From Triticum aestivum (lineage: Eukaryota > Streptophyta > Magnoliopsida > Poales > Poaceae), in contig NC_057801.1 in the NCBI RefSeq assembly GCF_018294505.1, positions 842,340,807 through 842,404,806 of the forward strand: 64,000 bases of DNA, in the 5' to 3' direction. The first letter of the stretch is position 1. The number at the start of each line of letters is the position of its first letter. Under the pieces are notes generated by a model. That model saw only the letters and a program-made list of their open reading frames with translations. It had not been told where the DNA came from and did no database searches. The position numbers and the translations under genes were made by a program. This document shows, piece after piece, positions 1 to 12,164 of the stretch.

Positions 1-700
1 CACGGAAGGAGGCCGCGCTGCGGGTCGAGCAGGTGGCGGGCGCCCCACCCGCGGCATCACAGGAAGGTGGCGGGCGGAGCAGGTAGCGGTGGAGCGTCGG
101 CGCAGGACGGTAGCGGCGGAGCAGGCCGTGCAGCTGGTCGCGGGGCACGTGTTGGTTGCGGCGCAGGACGGCCGGCCGGCTGATGGGCAAAGCGGGCGTC
201 GATTTGGCCGGCTAGAACCCTACGAATGATTTGGGGATTTTGTTGCATGGGCCCACATGTCAGCTCCGAACCCACGTTCATGCGGTCCCACGTGTAAGCT
301 CCGGACCCACAACCACTAACGCCAGCGGACGGAATGGACTAAAAACTGGCCGTTTGGCCTCGTCAGAGTAGCTGCGCATGGACTAGGGGCAAAACTAAAC
401 ACAATTTGTATCTGAGGGCAAAACTGAGCACATGGACACCACTGAGGGCAAAAGGATAATTAACCCTACTATTTATGACATGATAGGAAAAATAGCACCG
501 AATAAATATTTGATCGTTGGATATGTTGTCTTGCTTCACTAAACTAGTGAGAATCTTAACGATCACTAGAAGTAAGCATTCGTGCTATTTTGGGTTTTGG
601 GATTTTATTTCTACTAATTAACCATCTTTGTTCCTCAAAGGAAAAACATCTTTGGATCTTGCAGTGATGGAAAAAAGCGGAACGTTTGGTGCATGTGATT
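1..700. other. Intergenic, no supported gene
   Basis: The first 300 bases are GC-rich and the rest is mixed. Short open frames exist on both strands but none shows a recognisable domain or a good exon structure. A minus-strand gene could end or begin just outside the window, but nothing here supports it. Confidence 0.5.
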
Positions 701-709
701 CTTTCCCAC

Positions 710-2541
710 TCAGGGCGGAGGACAGCCCGGCCATACGCTGTGCATAGCAGCAGAGTCAGGATCACTCGGCCACACTCCGCCGGGCACAGCAGCAGAGTCA
801 GGATCAGTCCTCACTCCGCCATCCATAGCAGTAGAGTAATCTGCATCTTTATTCTTCTCTGTGGAGAGTAACTGAAGCTCCCTTCTCTTTCTCGTAAAAC
901 GTTCTGGAGGTTGATCCATAGCAGTAGAGTAATCTGCATCTTTATTCTTCTCTGTGGAGAGTAACTGAAGCTCCCTTCTCATTCTCTCTGGAGGTTGATC
1001 GGAAAACGTACTCCAAAATATATCAAGGGGAAAAACAGAGTCCCTCAAGGGACTAGCTGAAGATTGATCGGAAGCCATCCAAACCATGTTGTCATGGTCC
1101 TCCAACTTCGACGATGCCCCCAGTATACTTCTCACCTGCAACGACTGATCGTCCATGGCCTACGACACAATAGAAAACTTCATCTTAATATAAAACCGTT
1201 ATGAGAAGCGTATCTATTGTAAATACAGGGGGATATAAAAGTCATTACCGATGATCCGCCGGTGCTTTCCCTGGCATCACATTCTACTTGTTTGGGCAAT
1301 TCTATTTTCACTCTGAGCAATGCTTCAAGAGATGTGATCCGATGGCGGCTAGATTCTATAGAAGTATAGATAAATAATGGTACGTCACATGGAAATACAC
1401 ACGTCAAACTACGGTGTACATATAATACAAAATAGAGTGAACTGGTTTGAGGGCATATTTATTTCATAAAAGTGCACTTGACATTGGTAAGGATTTACTG
1501 ATCACCTGGACATGCACAGTTCACCAAAAAATTCAAGCTAAAGATAGAATGAGACGGATAAGGAACTATCATGGTCGAACAATTTATCAATAATTATACC
1601 TTTTTTTAGATATGAAAAGCACAAACATCACAATGACATGTTTGCAGCAGTTCCATTTACTAAAGGGTTCAAATTTTTTAACTAAACATACTTTATGAAT
1701 AAAATAATTTGAATACTATATTGCTCCGGTCTATTATTTACCCTTTCTTAGAAGTGTGCATTAGCATTGTGTTAAATATGATACTTCTTGGACTACATTT
1801 TTCCTTACTACATTATGAAGAAAAAAAATCATATAAGGACTGCAGTGGTTTTATTATAAAAGTTTGAGGTGACAATCCTACTGAGAATGCATGAGAAGAC
1901 ATGTTCCAACAACAAGATTAATGAAAAAAAATTGTACCTTCCCCTTGGCGAACTCTCACATGAAATGGCCTAGTGATTCCTTCTTGAACACTCACTTCTC
2001 TTACATTTTTAATCTCAACACCCATCTTGAACTTTTCAGTTCTGGCATGGAAGGAGGAAATCTGGAAATAGACATTGCCAAGGTCTGCTTCTCCATCAGT
2101 CAGTGTCAAGACACGATCACCTCCCAATGCTGGTGGTTCTTGTACAGATTTAGGATGCACTAGGAAGGCAGTGAACTCCTCTGGTGTCCAACAGTCTTGA
2201 CCTTCAGCATTGAAATCACCATGAAGTAGTACAATCTCCACAGAAGCTAAAGACAGCGGACCAGATGTGACTAGCAAATTGTTCTCATCATACAAAGCCA
2301 CCTTTAAAAGATTTCCATCCTCTGATTTGATTTGTTCCCGTGTATAGTAGTCATTGCACACCCTATTGACAAATCGCAATTGATATTTGGCATTCCTTTG
2401 CTTCTTAACTGGTGGCCTGGAAATGTTTGGCACATGAATAATAGTTAGTAAGACAGTTGTCGTGATTGACCACCGGCCAAGGCAACCCTGTAAAATTCCA
2501 ATAGAAGTAAGGAAAATTTCTTCTAAAAAGGAGAGAGCCAT
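710..2541 (-). CDS. CBP60-like calmodulin-binding protein gene B (partial, divergent)
   Basis: The exon at about 1941-2421 encodes the N-terminal half of a CBP60 (Calmodulin_bind, PF07887) domain. It is recognised by YQLRFVNRV, TREQIKSEDGN, VTSGPLSLASVEIVLLHGDFNA and WTPEEF. It follows an acceptor near 2422 and ends at a donor near 1940. Further candidate exons lie at about 1250-1356 and from about 1158 downward, where VRSILGASSK resembles the LRxILG motif of the family. The usual DHRGE...KHYPP block was not found. CBP60 proteins are nuclear, plant-specific transcription factors; members such as CBP60g and SARD1 act in salicylic-acid immunity. No good first exon with an ATG was found: upstream sequence runs straight into the end of gene A. 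The gene may be 5'-truncated, a read-through partner of gene A, or a pseudogene. Confidence 0.6.
735..1001 (+). repeat. Short tandem repeats in the 3' part of CBP60-like gene B
   Basis: Two kinds of repeat sit side by side. Units of about 40 bases share GCAGCAGAGTCAGGATCA (743-820). Then a 93-base unit (822-914) is followed by a copy 9 bases shorter (915 to about 1000). Both lengths are multiples of three. On the minus strand the larger repeat reads as a tandem peptide containing DQPPER and RRELQLLSTEKNKDADYST, so the repeat keeps the frame. Confidence 0.8.
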
Positions 2542-3189
2542 GGATCAGCGAACGCACTCATCATCTGAATCATATGGCTCAATGGGCCGAATGAGAACGC
2601 CTCTCCTCTGAGGAGTTTGTGTGGTTCGACTTGGAAGACTGGTGATAATCTTCATAACAGAATCGCCTGATGAAATACTGCCCATTAACTTATGGGCTTT
2701 CTCCATGAGGCTCGTACTGGGGAAACTTTCTCTATAAAGCACTGCTTGTGTGCTGTACAGAGGCATGAGCTGATCAAGAAAGTTCCATTGTTCCTTGAGC
2801 TCCACATGAGGCTTATCCCACTGAAGTAGTACTTGACCAATCTTATATGACTCACCTACACAACAGTTACACAAGATAGTCACAATTTAGTTTGGCACAA
2901 GCTCCTTGATTTAATGCAGTTTGGGTCTAACAAGATTTTTCACAAATGCCCTTCATCTTTTATCCTGTAGCCCATGAATCTTCGAAAACATATTGAAACA
3001 AAAAATAAATGTTGAGAACCAGAGCCACATATAGATATTTAGCATACTTAAACTTGGGACTTGGGAGTTTAAAATTTATAGGTACAACAGTTCAGTGACA
3101 CCAGCTATCAATTTTAGATGTGTCAGCATAATTTTAGTTAAGTACAGGGTAAGATATTTCAGTGCTTGATACATCCTTTTGAGTGATAA

Positions 3190-3211
3190 GTAATATGGGA
3201 CGGAGGGAGTA
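3190..3211. mobile_element. One-ended Stowaway MITE remnant
   Basis: GGGACGGAGGGAG followed by TA matches the right end of a Stowaway (Tc1/mariner) MITE. The matching left end was not found, so this is a fragment or a decayed copy inside an intron of CBP60-like gene A. Confidence 0.5.
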
Positions 3212-3639
3212 TAAAGCAACCTATTGAACAAACATTTTAATGCTATGATGCATTGCAGCAGTTAATTTGTACTCAGCAAGCAAATAAGTCGAAAATTATG
3301 AAGGTATAACACCCTGTTTGCATATGCTATCACAATGATTGTTTAAGTTGAAAATAAATAGTATTGCCTATAATTTGAACTTACATGTCTCTTGAATTTG
3401 TGTCCGGACATATAAATTAGGCACATCTTCAACAAATACCTCCTCTACACTTTGTGATGGAAGTCTCCATTCATTGGGTGCAGAAGTCCACTGAATAAAG
3501 TAAACAAAAGATGTCAATACAGAATTTACAATCCCAACACCCACAATAGGTGAAACCGCTAAAAAACATTTAGACAAATGGTAAGGTAGCCACACAAACC
3601 CAAAATCCAAAATCATTTCATGTGTTCGCTAACACCATT

Positions 3640-3880
3640 CTGTAGAAAAGTTTGGGCGTAATGGTATGTTATCCGTTAGGATCACACACCCTTTATACAA
3701 ATGGAATGGTAACTGGACTAGTGGAATGGAATCTAATAGAAACTTGAGGTCTTATTTATTACCAGAGAAGTTTGGGAGTAATGGTCTGTTGTCCCTTAGG
3801 ATCACACACCCTTATATATATGGGAACTATGGTAACTGGACTAGTGTACTCTAATACGTACTTGAGGTGTTGTACTACGA
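3640..3880. repeat. Direct tandem duplication, about 120 bases per copy
   Basis: Two adjacent copies share GAAAAGTTTGG/GAGAAGTTTGG, GTTAGGATCACACACCC or CTTAGGATCACACACCC, GGTAACTGGACTAGTG and ACTTGAGGT in the same order. It lies in an intron of CBP60-like gene A. Confidence 0.8.
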
Positions 3881-4809
3881 ACCTGGAGCCTTATTGTACA
3901 GAATAGTAACTCAATGCATATCACAGTTACCTGGCAAAATTCATTCAATGGCGCGTAAAGGTCTGGACATGCAAATTGTGGACTTGAATCAAGAAAACAA
4001 GTGTACTGGTCTTGTCCACAATATCCTGGATCTGAATATGAAGTATTATCTCTGCAATCATTCATTAATTTGCTGGTAGAGAACACTTCAAGCACTAACT
4101 GTTACCTGCTGCCAGCAATGGATTCTGCATGCTAGTTGATGACAGATTATAGTTTTGGTCTGCTGGCAAAGCGAAAACCAGTCACGTTCATTTACTTTAG
4201 GGGGGACATAAAGGAAACAAACAATAACTTATAGGCTTATTATAGCATTTACCATGTTGCATTGAGTGGGTGCTGGTTTGTAGACACGGGATTTGCGTAA
4301 TTTGTTGACAAGGTTGTTGACCATTGCCATTTAGTTCATGCCCTGAATGTGAAGAGAAACAATTTAAACATAAGGTAATGTAAACGAGACAACGGAAGAC
4401 GGAGGCAGAAGGTTTCACCATTTTCCTCAACCATCAGTGGCACAATAGCTGGTCGATTATCATCTGCAACGATCAGTCAGAAGTTATGTATTCCACAGTA
4501 TGGGAAGTTTCGAGGCAATGAAACTGAATAAGATGTGGAAATTACATTACCAAACATGGTTCTTACACATGGATACATATCACATATAGAAAGAAGGCAA
4601 ACAATAGCAGATGCTTATATCTGCAATCATTTACTTTTACTCGTTTGGTAGTAATGGAGGCTTCAAGCACTAACTTGTTACCTGTTTTCTCCAATACACC
4701 TTGAATGACAGGTGGTGGAAGACTATGTTGCCCATCTGGACAACCTCTTTTCGAAAACAAAAGATCTGGACTAACTGAACCTTGGCCTGTTAGCGAGCCG
4801 TAAACCCGA

Positions 4810-4826
4810 GGGGGGGGGGGGGGGGG
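4810..4826. repeat. Poly-G run of 17
   Basis: An uninterrupted run of G lies in an intron of CBP60-like gene A. Length in such runs is prone to sequencing error. Confidence 0.9.
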
Positions 4827-5769
4827 CAGAGAAATAAACAATAATTTGGTAGCCTTTACCATGATGTGTTGCCTTGGTGCTGGTTGGCTGTACCAAGTTT
4901 CCCGCTCTAACAGGAGGAGAAGGTTTATTACCCTTTTTGTTTGGACCTGACTCTGGAAAGAAAACAATTTGCCCTTAAATTAGTGTAAACAAGATAAATG
5001 AAGCCAATGACAGAAGGCTTCGCCATTCCCTCAATTAGAGCTTTTATCAGTTTCGAGACAATAAATTAACAAAAGAAAATTGTGGTGTAAAGCACACTCC
5101 TATTTATGATAGTAGAATGTGTAACATATCCCATGCACAAAAAAGTGAATCATGTTTTAATACTGCGATTAAAGTAACTGATAGAATATTCAAAATCACC
5201 CGCAAAAGAAAAGATAGAATATTCAAAAGAAGGATCATTACTTTCTGTCTTCCCTTCCTGCACTTTGAACGGATTTGATACTCCTTCAAGAACTCTTATT
5301 TTTGTATGCCCTGCGATCCTTACTCCAAGCTTAACTTCCTTTTTTTTCGAATTATCCATAATAATGGCACCTTTATAGTCACGCTTCCCATCACTCAAAT
5401 CAAAGGTACCATTTTTCACTAGACTTGTCAATCCCGTTGTTTTTTGCGGTTGTATTATGCTTTCCTTAAACTCTTCCTTAGACCACGAATCTCGATTTTT
5501 ATCGAACGCTCCTTCAATGAGAACTAGCTCAAGTTCTACTGAAGCAAGATCGTGGTCAGACGCAATTGGATCATCACCATCGTACATGACAACTTTTATG
5601 TGACCTCCACCATCCTCAGTCTGTACAATTCTGTTTTTGTAAATTGTACTCTTCACGCTATTTTCAATTGCTAGTCAAAATCTTGTTGATTGGCTTAGTT
5701 GTGATCTGCACCAGCACATAACAGATGATACGTTAAATTCTGAAAGAAGAGAGCAACAATGAACTGTTC

Positions 5770-7060
5770 TTAACTTCTGATGCTAAACTTGTGGCTCAAC
5801 TAGCGAACTACGGTTTCTCTTTATATGTAAGTAGATAAGTGTGGTAAAGTAGCTTAGACCCATCTTATTGGCAACACTCATTATTTGGATCCCTATTTCA
5901 CTTCTGACACATTCTGCTTCATAAAGTGGGTGTTAGTCGCACTATTGTACCAGTTTAGACTACGCCGTACGATAATTAGACTGAAGAAGTTCTCAAAATA
6001 ATTGATGGCTTGAGAAAGAACATGAACACAGAGAAAAGAATTTGGTCCAGAATTTCAAACTTTACCCTGTTTTCTACATATTTAGTACTATATGATTGTA
6101 CCGTATGAATTATTATTGAATTTCCATGAATTGCACAACAGAACTTGGTAAACTTGTATAATTTGGTTCGAAAGTATGATGTAAGGAAGTACAAATTCTA
6201 CGTGCTCATTTAGATTGTTTGTATCACTTACAATAAAGCATTGAAAGTACTACAATATCAACATGTATGGTAGGTAGTATGAAGTGTCCAGATATTTGAG
6301 CACCTTAACTTGGTAAATCTTGAATCGTAAACAGATATATTTTCGCTGGAGGAAGTTTAGTGCGAATTTTATTTTCTTAGATTTGGAAATGGATTCAATC
6401 TTCCAATTTTATAGATGGGGTCCATTTACCATCCATATTAAGCTTGTATACGATCTGAAACCTATGATGATGTTAGCAATAATCTTGTCTAGCAAATAGG
6501 TTTAAGCTAATAACAATCAAAGTGGCCGGTGATTTGGCTAGTTCGGTGTACTGCGACTTGCATGTCGTGTGTCAAGTAGTAGTAGCTTGGCTACAAGTAG
6601 CACTTGGCTGTGTCTACATGTTTGAGTTAGATTAGGAAGCAAACAGGTTGAGTCCAGGTAGTATTAGGAGGTCAAGTCCGTGTTGGGTAAGGAGATAGAA
6701 GTCCAAGTCCTAGTAGGTTTGTGCAAAGTTGTATCGAGATAAAATAAGAAGAAAATAAGGAGAAAGAAAGGGCACGATAAGGGCCCTTGGCTATAAAAAG
6801 TAATGTATGCGCATGCTCGCTGATTTTTTATGTGATTGATCAGTGGGCGAGTTTCAACAGATGATAGCGCCCAATGTAAAAACACACATATTTCTGATAC
6901 CTATGATGATAGAGCGTAATAAAATAAAATCCACATTTCAACACCGTAAGTTACCTGAAACGGTGGACATCCTGAGTTCCAAACAGCCACTTTTCCAAGA
7001 CATTATTTTTTCAAAAATGTTCCAGTCCTAGTATCCTGGTCTAGTCACAGATAAAGAAAC
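5770..7060. other. Intron or intergenic DNA with a possible LTR-like remnant
   Basis: The stretch separates exons 3 and 4 of CBP60-like gene A. Around 6530-6840 there is a promoter-like run with GGCTATAAAAAG at about 6788, which looks like part of a solo LTR. No matching partner, PBS or coding region was found. Confidence 0.3.
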
Positions 7061-8013
7061 TTCTCACCTCTGAGATGGAGATGCCTTGTAATGATTTACT
7101 TCAACACACTCTTCTTTTCGCATTTCTTGGATTTGGAATTTGAGCTCTTTTTGATTTTTCTTGAGTTTTCTGAGATCTGCCTTGAGTACTCTGAGATCTT
7201 CCTCATGTTGTTTCTTGTCTTTTTTCCTCTTTTCCTTGAGCTTTTTAATTTTGCTCTTGAATTTTTCCTCGGTGCTCAATTTAACCTATGAAAAGGTGGC
7301 ACAGTTTATAATCAAACATTATAGAGAAAAGTGAGTGCAGTACAGAGAAATTTGGGCCCGGGAAAAAATAGTCACCCTTTAGCTATTCAGATTCCTTATT
7401 TGATCAACTGGGTAGTAAAGAAAAGCCCAAAGTAGCAAGAGACTCCACACATGATTTTTTGTAGGAAAAATAAAAAGTAGACACAGTTTTCCGTTGAATG
7501 AAAGATGAGAAGATACCTGCATGACTTCTTTCAATTCGATAACGGCGCGAACGATATCCACAAGCCCCTCCCGAGGCGGCATGCCGTCATTTGGCCTGCT
7601 CGTCTCCCTAAAAATGCACGAATATGTTGAAGGAATCAGAGGTAAATAGAGTAGAAAGGAGAGCAAAACAGTAAAAGGGACTAAGGGAGTGAGTAGAAAC
7701 CACTGACTAACCCATTCTGGCAGTGGCAAAACCTACAGCGCTTGGCATCGGAGGAGCTCGAGTCGTCCCTCCCTGGATCCTGCTTCCTCTTCTTCCCCAT
7801 GGAGCCTCCCCTCCAAAGACGAAGCTGTTCTTCAGCTGATTTGTATGCAAGGTTCCTCGCTTGCTCTGTGCGGGGGTCGTGGGAGCCCTCGCTTGCCTTT
7901 GCCCAAGAGCCAAGGGAGGTCACGGGCAGCCAACTTTCCCCACGACATGTGGGTTCCATACGCGGCTACCCAGCTCGTCCTGTCACAACAACTAGTTCAA
8001 CGTCTACGTCTAA

Positions 8014-8318
8014 GGTCTCCTTTGGTTTGGAGGAACTTCATAGAAATTTTAGAGGATAGGATTCTTATAGATTTTTTTTCTTTAAAGCCCTTTGGTTTAT
8101 AGGAATGGATTTCTATTCCTATATAGGATTGGTTCCTATCCTCCACATTTCATAGGAAAATAAAAATGAGCCTAGAGTCAATGAAAAAATTCCTTTGGTG
8201 TCAACCAAATGACATCTCGTTTCCTATTCCTACTCATAGGATTTGAGATACATGTCATCTCATTTCCTATAAAATTCCTATTCCTACGATAATCCTATCC
8301 TATGAACCAAAAGAGGCC
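8014..8318. mobile_element. Tourist-like MITE (PIF/Harbinger type), 305 bases
   Basis: The ends are inverted copies of each other: GGTCTCCTTTGG on the left and CCAAAAGAGGCC on the right. Both ends are flanked by TAA (8011-8013 and 8319-8321), the 3-base duplication typical of PIF/Harbinger insertions. The inside is a quasi-palindrome of ATTCCTAT/ATAGGAAT words with no coding capacity. Confidence 0.85.
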
Positions 8319-8662
8319 TAAGTTCGTTGGTCCGGGAAGTTCATTGGAACTCATGATGCTGTCCCGCGTCCGCTTGCTGTTCATTGCAGCGGAAGTGCCC
8401 CGTTTTCCCGTGTCTACTCGGTTACTACTATTCTAGTCACGTGGTAAGAGCATCTCCACTAGGAGCCTGCTCGGAATGCTGGAAAGGAAAAACGCAGGAT
8501 TGGAAAAGTTGTAGGAATAGGAAAGAAAACCATGGAAAAACGGCACGCACAGATTAGCAGCGGAAGCCTTCGCAGCGCATAGTAGCAGGGCAATGATTGA
8601 GCTTTTTTATATTGGAAAAACATGATTGAGCTTTTTTTATTCGGTTACAACCACAGCTCTTA

Positions 8663-9810
8663 GGGCATCTCCAACGCGGACCCACAAACCTCCCGCAACA
8701 GTCCGAACCATGAAAGCCATACAACCGGAGACAAACCGCCGGGGGGGGGGGGGGGCGGTAGTCCGGACATGCAAGACGTCGCTCTCCGCCCCCTGACCCA
8801 CCCAAAAGGAAAGCGGAGCCCGCACTTTTGTAGCATTCCACACTGTCTTCGCGCCAAAACCCCCAACTCTCTTCTTCCATTACCCACCACTCTCCGCTCT
8901 TTTCTCCCACCCTCTCCTTCCTTCCGCCGCCAACGCATGGACCTGTCGGAGATGGAGCCGGCGGAAGTGCCGAAGGATCCGAGCATCACACTCGCTCAGA
9001 AGATCAGCTCGGCAATGCGGCAAACTCGATGCGTCAAAGCGAAGGCCGCAAAGGAGGAGAAGCCCAAGAACCGCCAAAGAAGGTTAGAAGAAATTTACGA
9101 GGGAAGAAGTGGGAGGAGGAGAGGTCGAAGCGAGAAGGTGCGACGGCCAAGATGATGGAGAGGTTCGAGGACATCTTGGCGAAGAAGGAGGAGGCATGCG
9201 TGAAGAGCTCGGAAATCAAGGAGGAGAGGAAGGTGGAGAGGATCAAATTGTTGACGGATGCAACGGACACGAAGATCAAGCTCGAAGAGAGGAGGACCAT
9301 GATCGAAGAGAGGAAGGCCGCGCTCGAGGAAAAGAGGGTGAAGATCGCCGCAAATGCGGAGGAGGCTAAGATGTTGACCTTGAATGTGGACTCTTTGGAT
9401 GCCGACACAAGAATCATCGTGCAAGATGAGTTGGCGGCGGCGGACTATGAGGACGTGGCGGAGGCGGAGGCTGCCTACACGGCAGCGACGGCACCACCTT
9501 GATCGAGGAGCAGACGGCTGGGATTGCCGGTCCAGCGGAGCAGAAATGCACGGACTGATGTTCTTTTGGATTTGGACATGTAAAATCTAAGCATATTTGC
9601 CTCTTTTTGGTTGTGATAGGGCATGCGACCTGGTGCTGGTGTGATCCGTCGTGCTTTGTGGATCGGAACACATTTAAATTTGAATTTACTGGCGTACATA
9701 TACAAGTTAACGTTGGATGGTGGCCTCCCGCATCCATGTCCGTGGACTGGTCCTCCCCTATCCGCAGGCGGATGCGGCAGGAAATTTGGGGGTTGCTGTT
9801 GGAGATACCC
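8663..9810 (+). mobile_element. PIF/Harbinger element with partial helper ORF, 1148 bases
   Basis: The left end GGGCATCTCCAACG is matched inverted at the right by GTTGGAGATACCC. Both ends are flanked by TTA (8660-8662 and 9811-9813). It carries part of the non-transposase ORF but no DDE transposase, so it is a non-autonomous deletion derivative. A run of 14 G lies near 8742. Confidence 0.85.
8937..9502 (+). pseudogene. Harbinger ORF1-like fragment (NAM-associated C-terminal domain)
   Basis: In one frame from the ATG at 8937 the sequence reads MDLSEMEPAEVPKD and continues to about residue 55. The conserved part then resumes in another frame at about 9090: KKWEEERSKREGATAKMMERF, AKKEEACVKSSEIKEERK, and a highly charged coiled coil ending LNVDSLDADTRIIVQDEL. 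This matches the C-terminal, NAM-associated part (PF14303-like) of the Myb/SANT ORF that helps PIF/Harbinger transposases. The N-terminal Myb/SANT domain is missing and the two halves are frame-shifted, so it is unlikely to be functional. Confidence 0.65.
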
Positions 9811-9882
9811 TTACCCTGCTACTCCTGCTAACTCTCTCTCTGGGTCAGGCAGTGCCTTGGGGATCCTAAAAAAATGAGCTTA

Positions 9883-10581
9883 GGGCATCTCCAACGTCGA
9901 TCCCTAAATTTTCTTCTGCATTTGTCCGCGGATAGGGTGGACCAGTCCACGGAGACGGATGCGGGAGGCGGCCATCCGACACCGCCTGTATCCATCTGGT
10001 CTCCCTTATTTTTTTCGAAAGTCTGCATGTTCAAGTAGGCGCATACATTGAGTACAGACATTTAAATAGCCGCATACATAGAGTAAATATGTTCAAATAA
10101 CCGCATGCAGTAGTAGTTTAAATTTTAAAAAGTTCAAATATTACATTCCAACATTGTTGTCCCCTTTAACTGCCCACATATGCTCAACCAGTTGTTCCTT
10201 CTACTGCTCGTGAGTTGGTCGGGGTCCAGCTGGAACGCTGGAGGTGACGGAGGCGCAGTTTCAGCAGAGGTGTGACGTGGCGGCCGGGGTGGTGGAGCGG
10301 TGACGAAGGCAAGAGAGAAAGAAGAAAAGAGGGAAAATGAGAAGGATTGAGGTGTAGGGTCCGGGAAGGGTTTTCAATGGACTGGGGGTGTCGGGGTCCT
10401 ATGTGTTGCTGTCTGGACTCCTCGCAAAGCCCCATGTTTATCTTGGAATTGACAGAAAAAGACGCCCGGACCGTTTGGCGGACCTATACAGACCCGAGTT
10501 GGATGGCAAACCGCGTATGGACTATGGACCACGTGATCTGGACATATGCGGGTGATTTGAGGATCGGGGTTAGAGATGCCC
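9883..10581 (-). mobile_element. Non-autonomous PIF/Harbinger element, 699 bases, related to its neighbour
   Basis: GGGCATCTCCAACG at the left and GAGATGCCC at the right are flanked by TTA (9880-9882 and 10582-10584). The first ~100 bases are an inverted match to the last ~100 bases of the element at 8663-9810 (both hold CCGCGGATAGGGTGGACCAG-like sequence). The two are therefore family members in opposite orientation, 70 bases apart. Confidence 0.8.
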
Positions 10582-10589
10582 TTACACCG

Positions 10590-12160
10590 GATGTTGAATT
10601 CCAATGGTTTTGTGTCAGAAACACAGAAAGGTTCCGTTTCATATGGAACTGCTCCCGTTTCCTTGTTCCCAACACCATGTAGAAAAAAAAAATCATAGGA
10701 ACCAATTCCTTTGAATTTTCTTCGGAAATCTCTTACCGAAGAGGACCATCTTACTAACCTTAAAATTAGGGAATGATACTAGATAATCACTTCATATTTA
10801 TCGTTCTAATTTTAATCCATAAAGTCACCTCAATGCCACTACGGCTATCTTTAGAAATTGTTCTAGATATGCATCATATAATCTCAGTGATCCCAAAATA
10901 TTCTATCCAACACAAGAAACTCATAGCATGAGAAATATTCAATTCACCGCAAAGAGCATAGAAGGTGGTTCACCTTTATTAACAAAGCCGATGACCACAA
11001 TCAAGATCGGAAACTTACATGATCAAGGAAGAGAGAAAGAAATAAAACACATACCTACTACTACAAACCCTCAACCACGAGAAAGGACTACTCTTGCATC
11101 ATCGTGGGAGCATCAAGGGATTGATTGAGAGGTTGAAGAATTGCCTCTTCAACAGGGTGCCGGATCAGGGCTGAAACTAAGATCGCCTCGGGTTGGAAAG
11201 TAGTGGTGGCAGAAAAATTCACGATAAATCTTTCTGGCGTTTTTTGGGGTATACAAAGGTAGTGACGGCGAAAGGCGGTGGTGAGGTGGCCTAGGTACGT
11301 CGCACGGCCCCACCACGCGGCCAGGGCCTGGTCCGTGCGGGGCCCAATGAGCCTCCTCCGGTGGCTCCTGTGCCCTCTGGCTTCTTCTCAATGTGAAACT
11401 TCGCGACACATTTTTCTTTTATTTATTTTGTCCCTGAAAAGGTATTTTTCTACAAATTTCAGAAAAATGCAGAAAACAGCAACTGACACTGTGCAATAGT
11501 TCAATAGATTAGTTCGATAAATCCATATAAAATAATGCCAAAACTATGTAATCATGGTATAAAACTAACATAAGCATAGTGAAATTATAGATACAAATGA
11601 GACGTATCAGCATTTCCATGTTTAATTTTTGCTCGTCCTCGGATAGGTATATGATTAAAAAAAATACTGTGAATGCTACCTTAACATAGACATGATTATC
11701 TGATGTAGTCTTATTTAACTCAAAGAATAGCGATGCAAAACAACATATTCACCGATTTAAATTGAACGTGCACGCTTATTTGGCATGCGTCTTACGCTGC
11801 ATGTGGGTCCACACCGTCTCACATCCTCGCTCCGCTCGATTCCACACGTGCGACCCTGCGCTTGTGTGTAAAAATCGGGTGCGACTTTCTGGGGTTACAA
11901 CCCGGTCACCCATTGGTCACAGAGAAGCTAATGCCACGTAAAAGCTCAGCCCACACGCTATATGCCATAGCTGCGTCCTCCCCTCCCAAGCCTCCACGCG
12001 CCGTGATGTCAATGCCGCCACCACACACGACGCCTTCACCTCATACATTCTTCTTTCAGCAGCTAATTTGGCGCCGGCACTGCACCTCGCTTCCTCTTCC
12101 TCCTCATCTCTCAGCAATAGGACCATGAATCATTCATGAACTCATTGAGCATGCAGTTTT
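10590..12160. other. Repeat-derived DNA without a supported gene
   Basis: The stretch 10900-11700 contains sequence of the style found in decayed Triticeae retrotransposons, for example GAGACGTATCAGCATTTCC near 11600 and TTTTTGCTCGTCCTCGG. No domain is readable. A GC-rich patch at 11,780-12,120 has short open frames on both strands with no recognisable product. Confidence 0.4.
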
Positions 12161-12164
12161 CTCT

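Larger units (their letters stand above)
2545..7800 (-). pseudogene. CBP60-like calmodulin-binding protein gene A with an in-frame stop
   Basis: Exon 1 starts at the ATG at 7800 (MGKKRKQD, ending QNG at a donor near 7712). Exon 2 (about 7518-7610) encodes GLVDIVRAVIELKEVMQ. Exon 3 (about 7069-7286) is a lysine/glutamate-rich coiled coil, unlike the usual CBP60 N-terminus. Exon 4 (about 5241-5705) holds a CBP60 domain half: STIYKNRIVQTEDGG, SVELELVLIEGAF, SWSKEEF, EGVSNPFKV. Later candidate exons lie at about 4861-4953, 4683-4787, 4251-4343, 4108-4165, 3931-4054, 3386-3493 and 2545-2865, the last ending in DSDDECVR and a stop. Splice phases of exons 1 to 4 agree, but that frame meets TGA at 5675-5677, just before LAIENSVKST. 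A start inside exon 4 or a different splice could avoid it. Exons 4861-4953 and 4251-4343 resemble each other, so internal exon duplication is likely. Confidence 0.55.

Noticed and set aside
7379..7729. Transmembrane-looking minus-strand ORF
   Set aside because: It overlaps exon 2 of the CBP60-like gene and its flanking introns. The hydrophobic stretches are intronic translation.
8554..8989. Overlapping minus-strand open frames
   Set aside because: They run antisense through a G-run and the Harbinger element. They have no domain and are explained by GC-rich composition.
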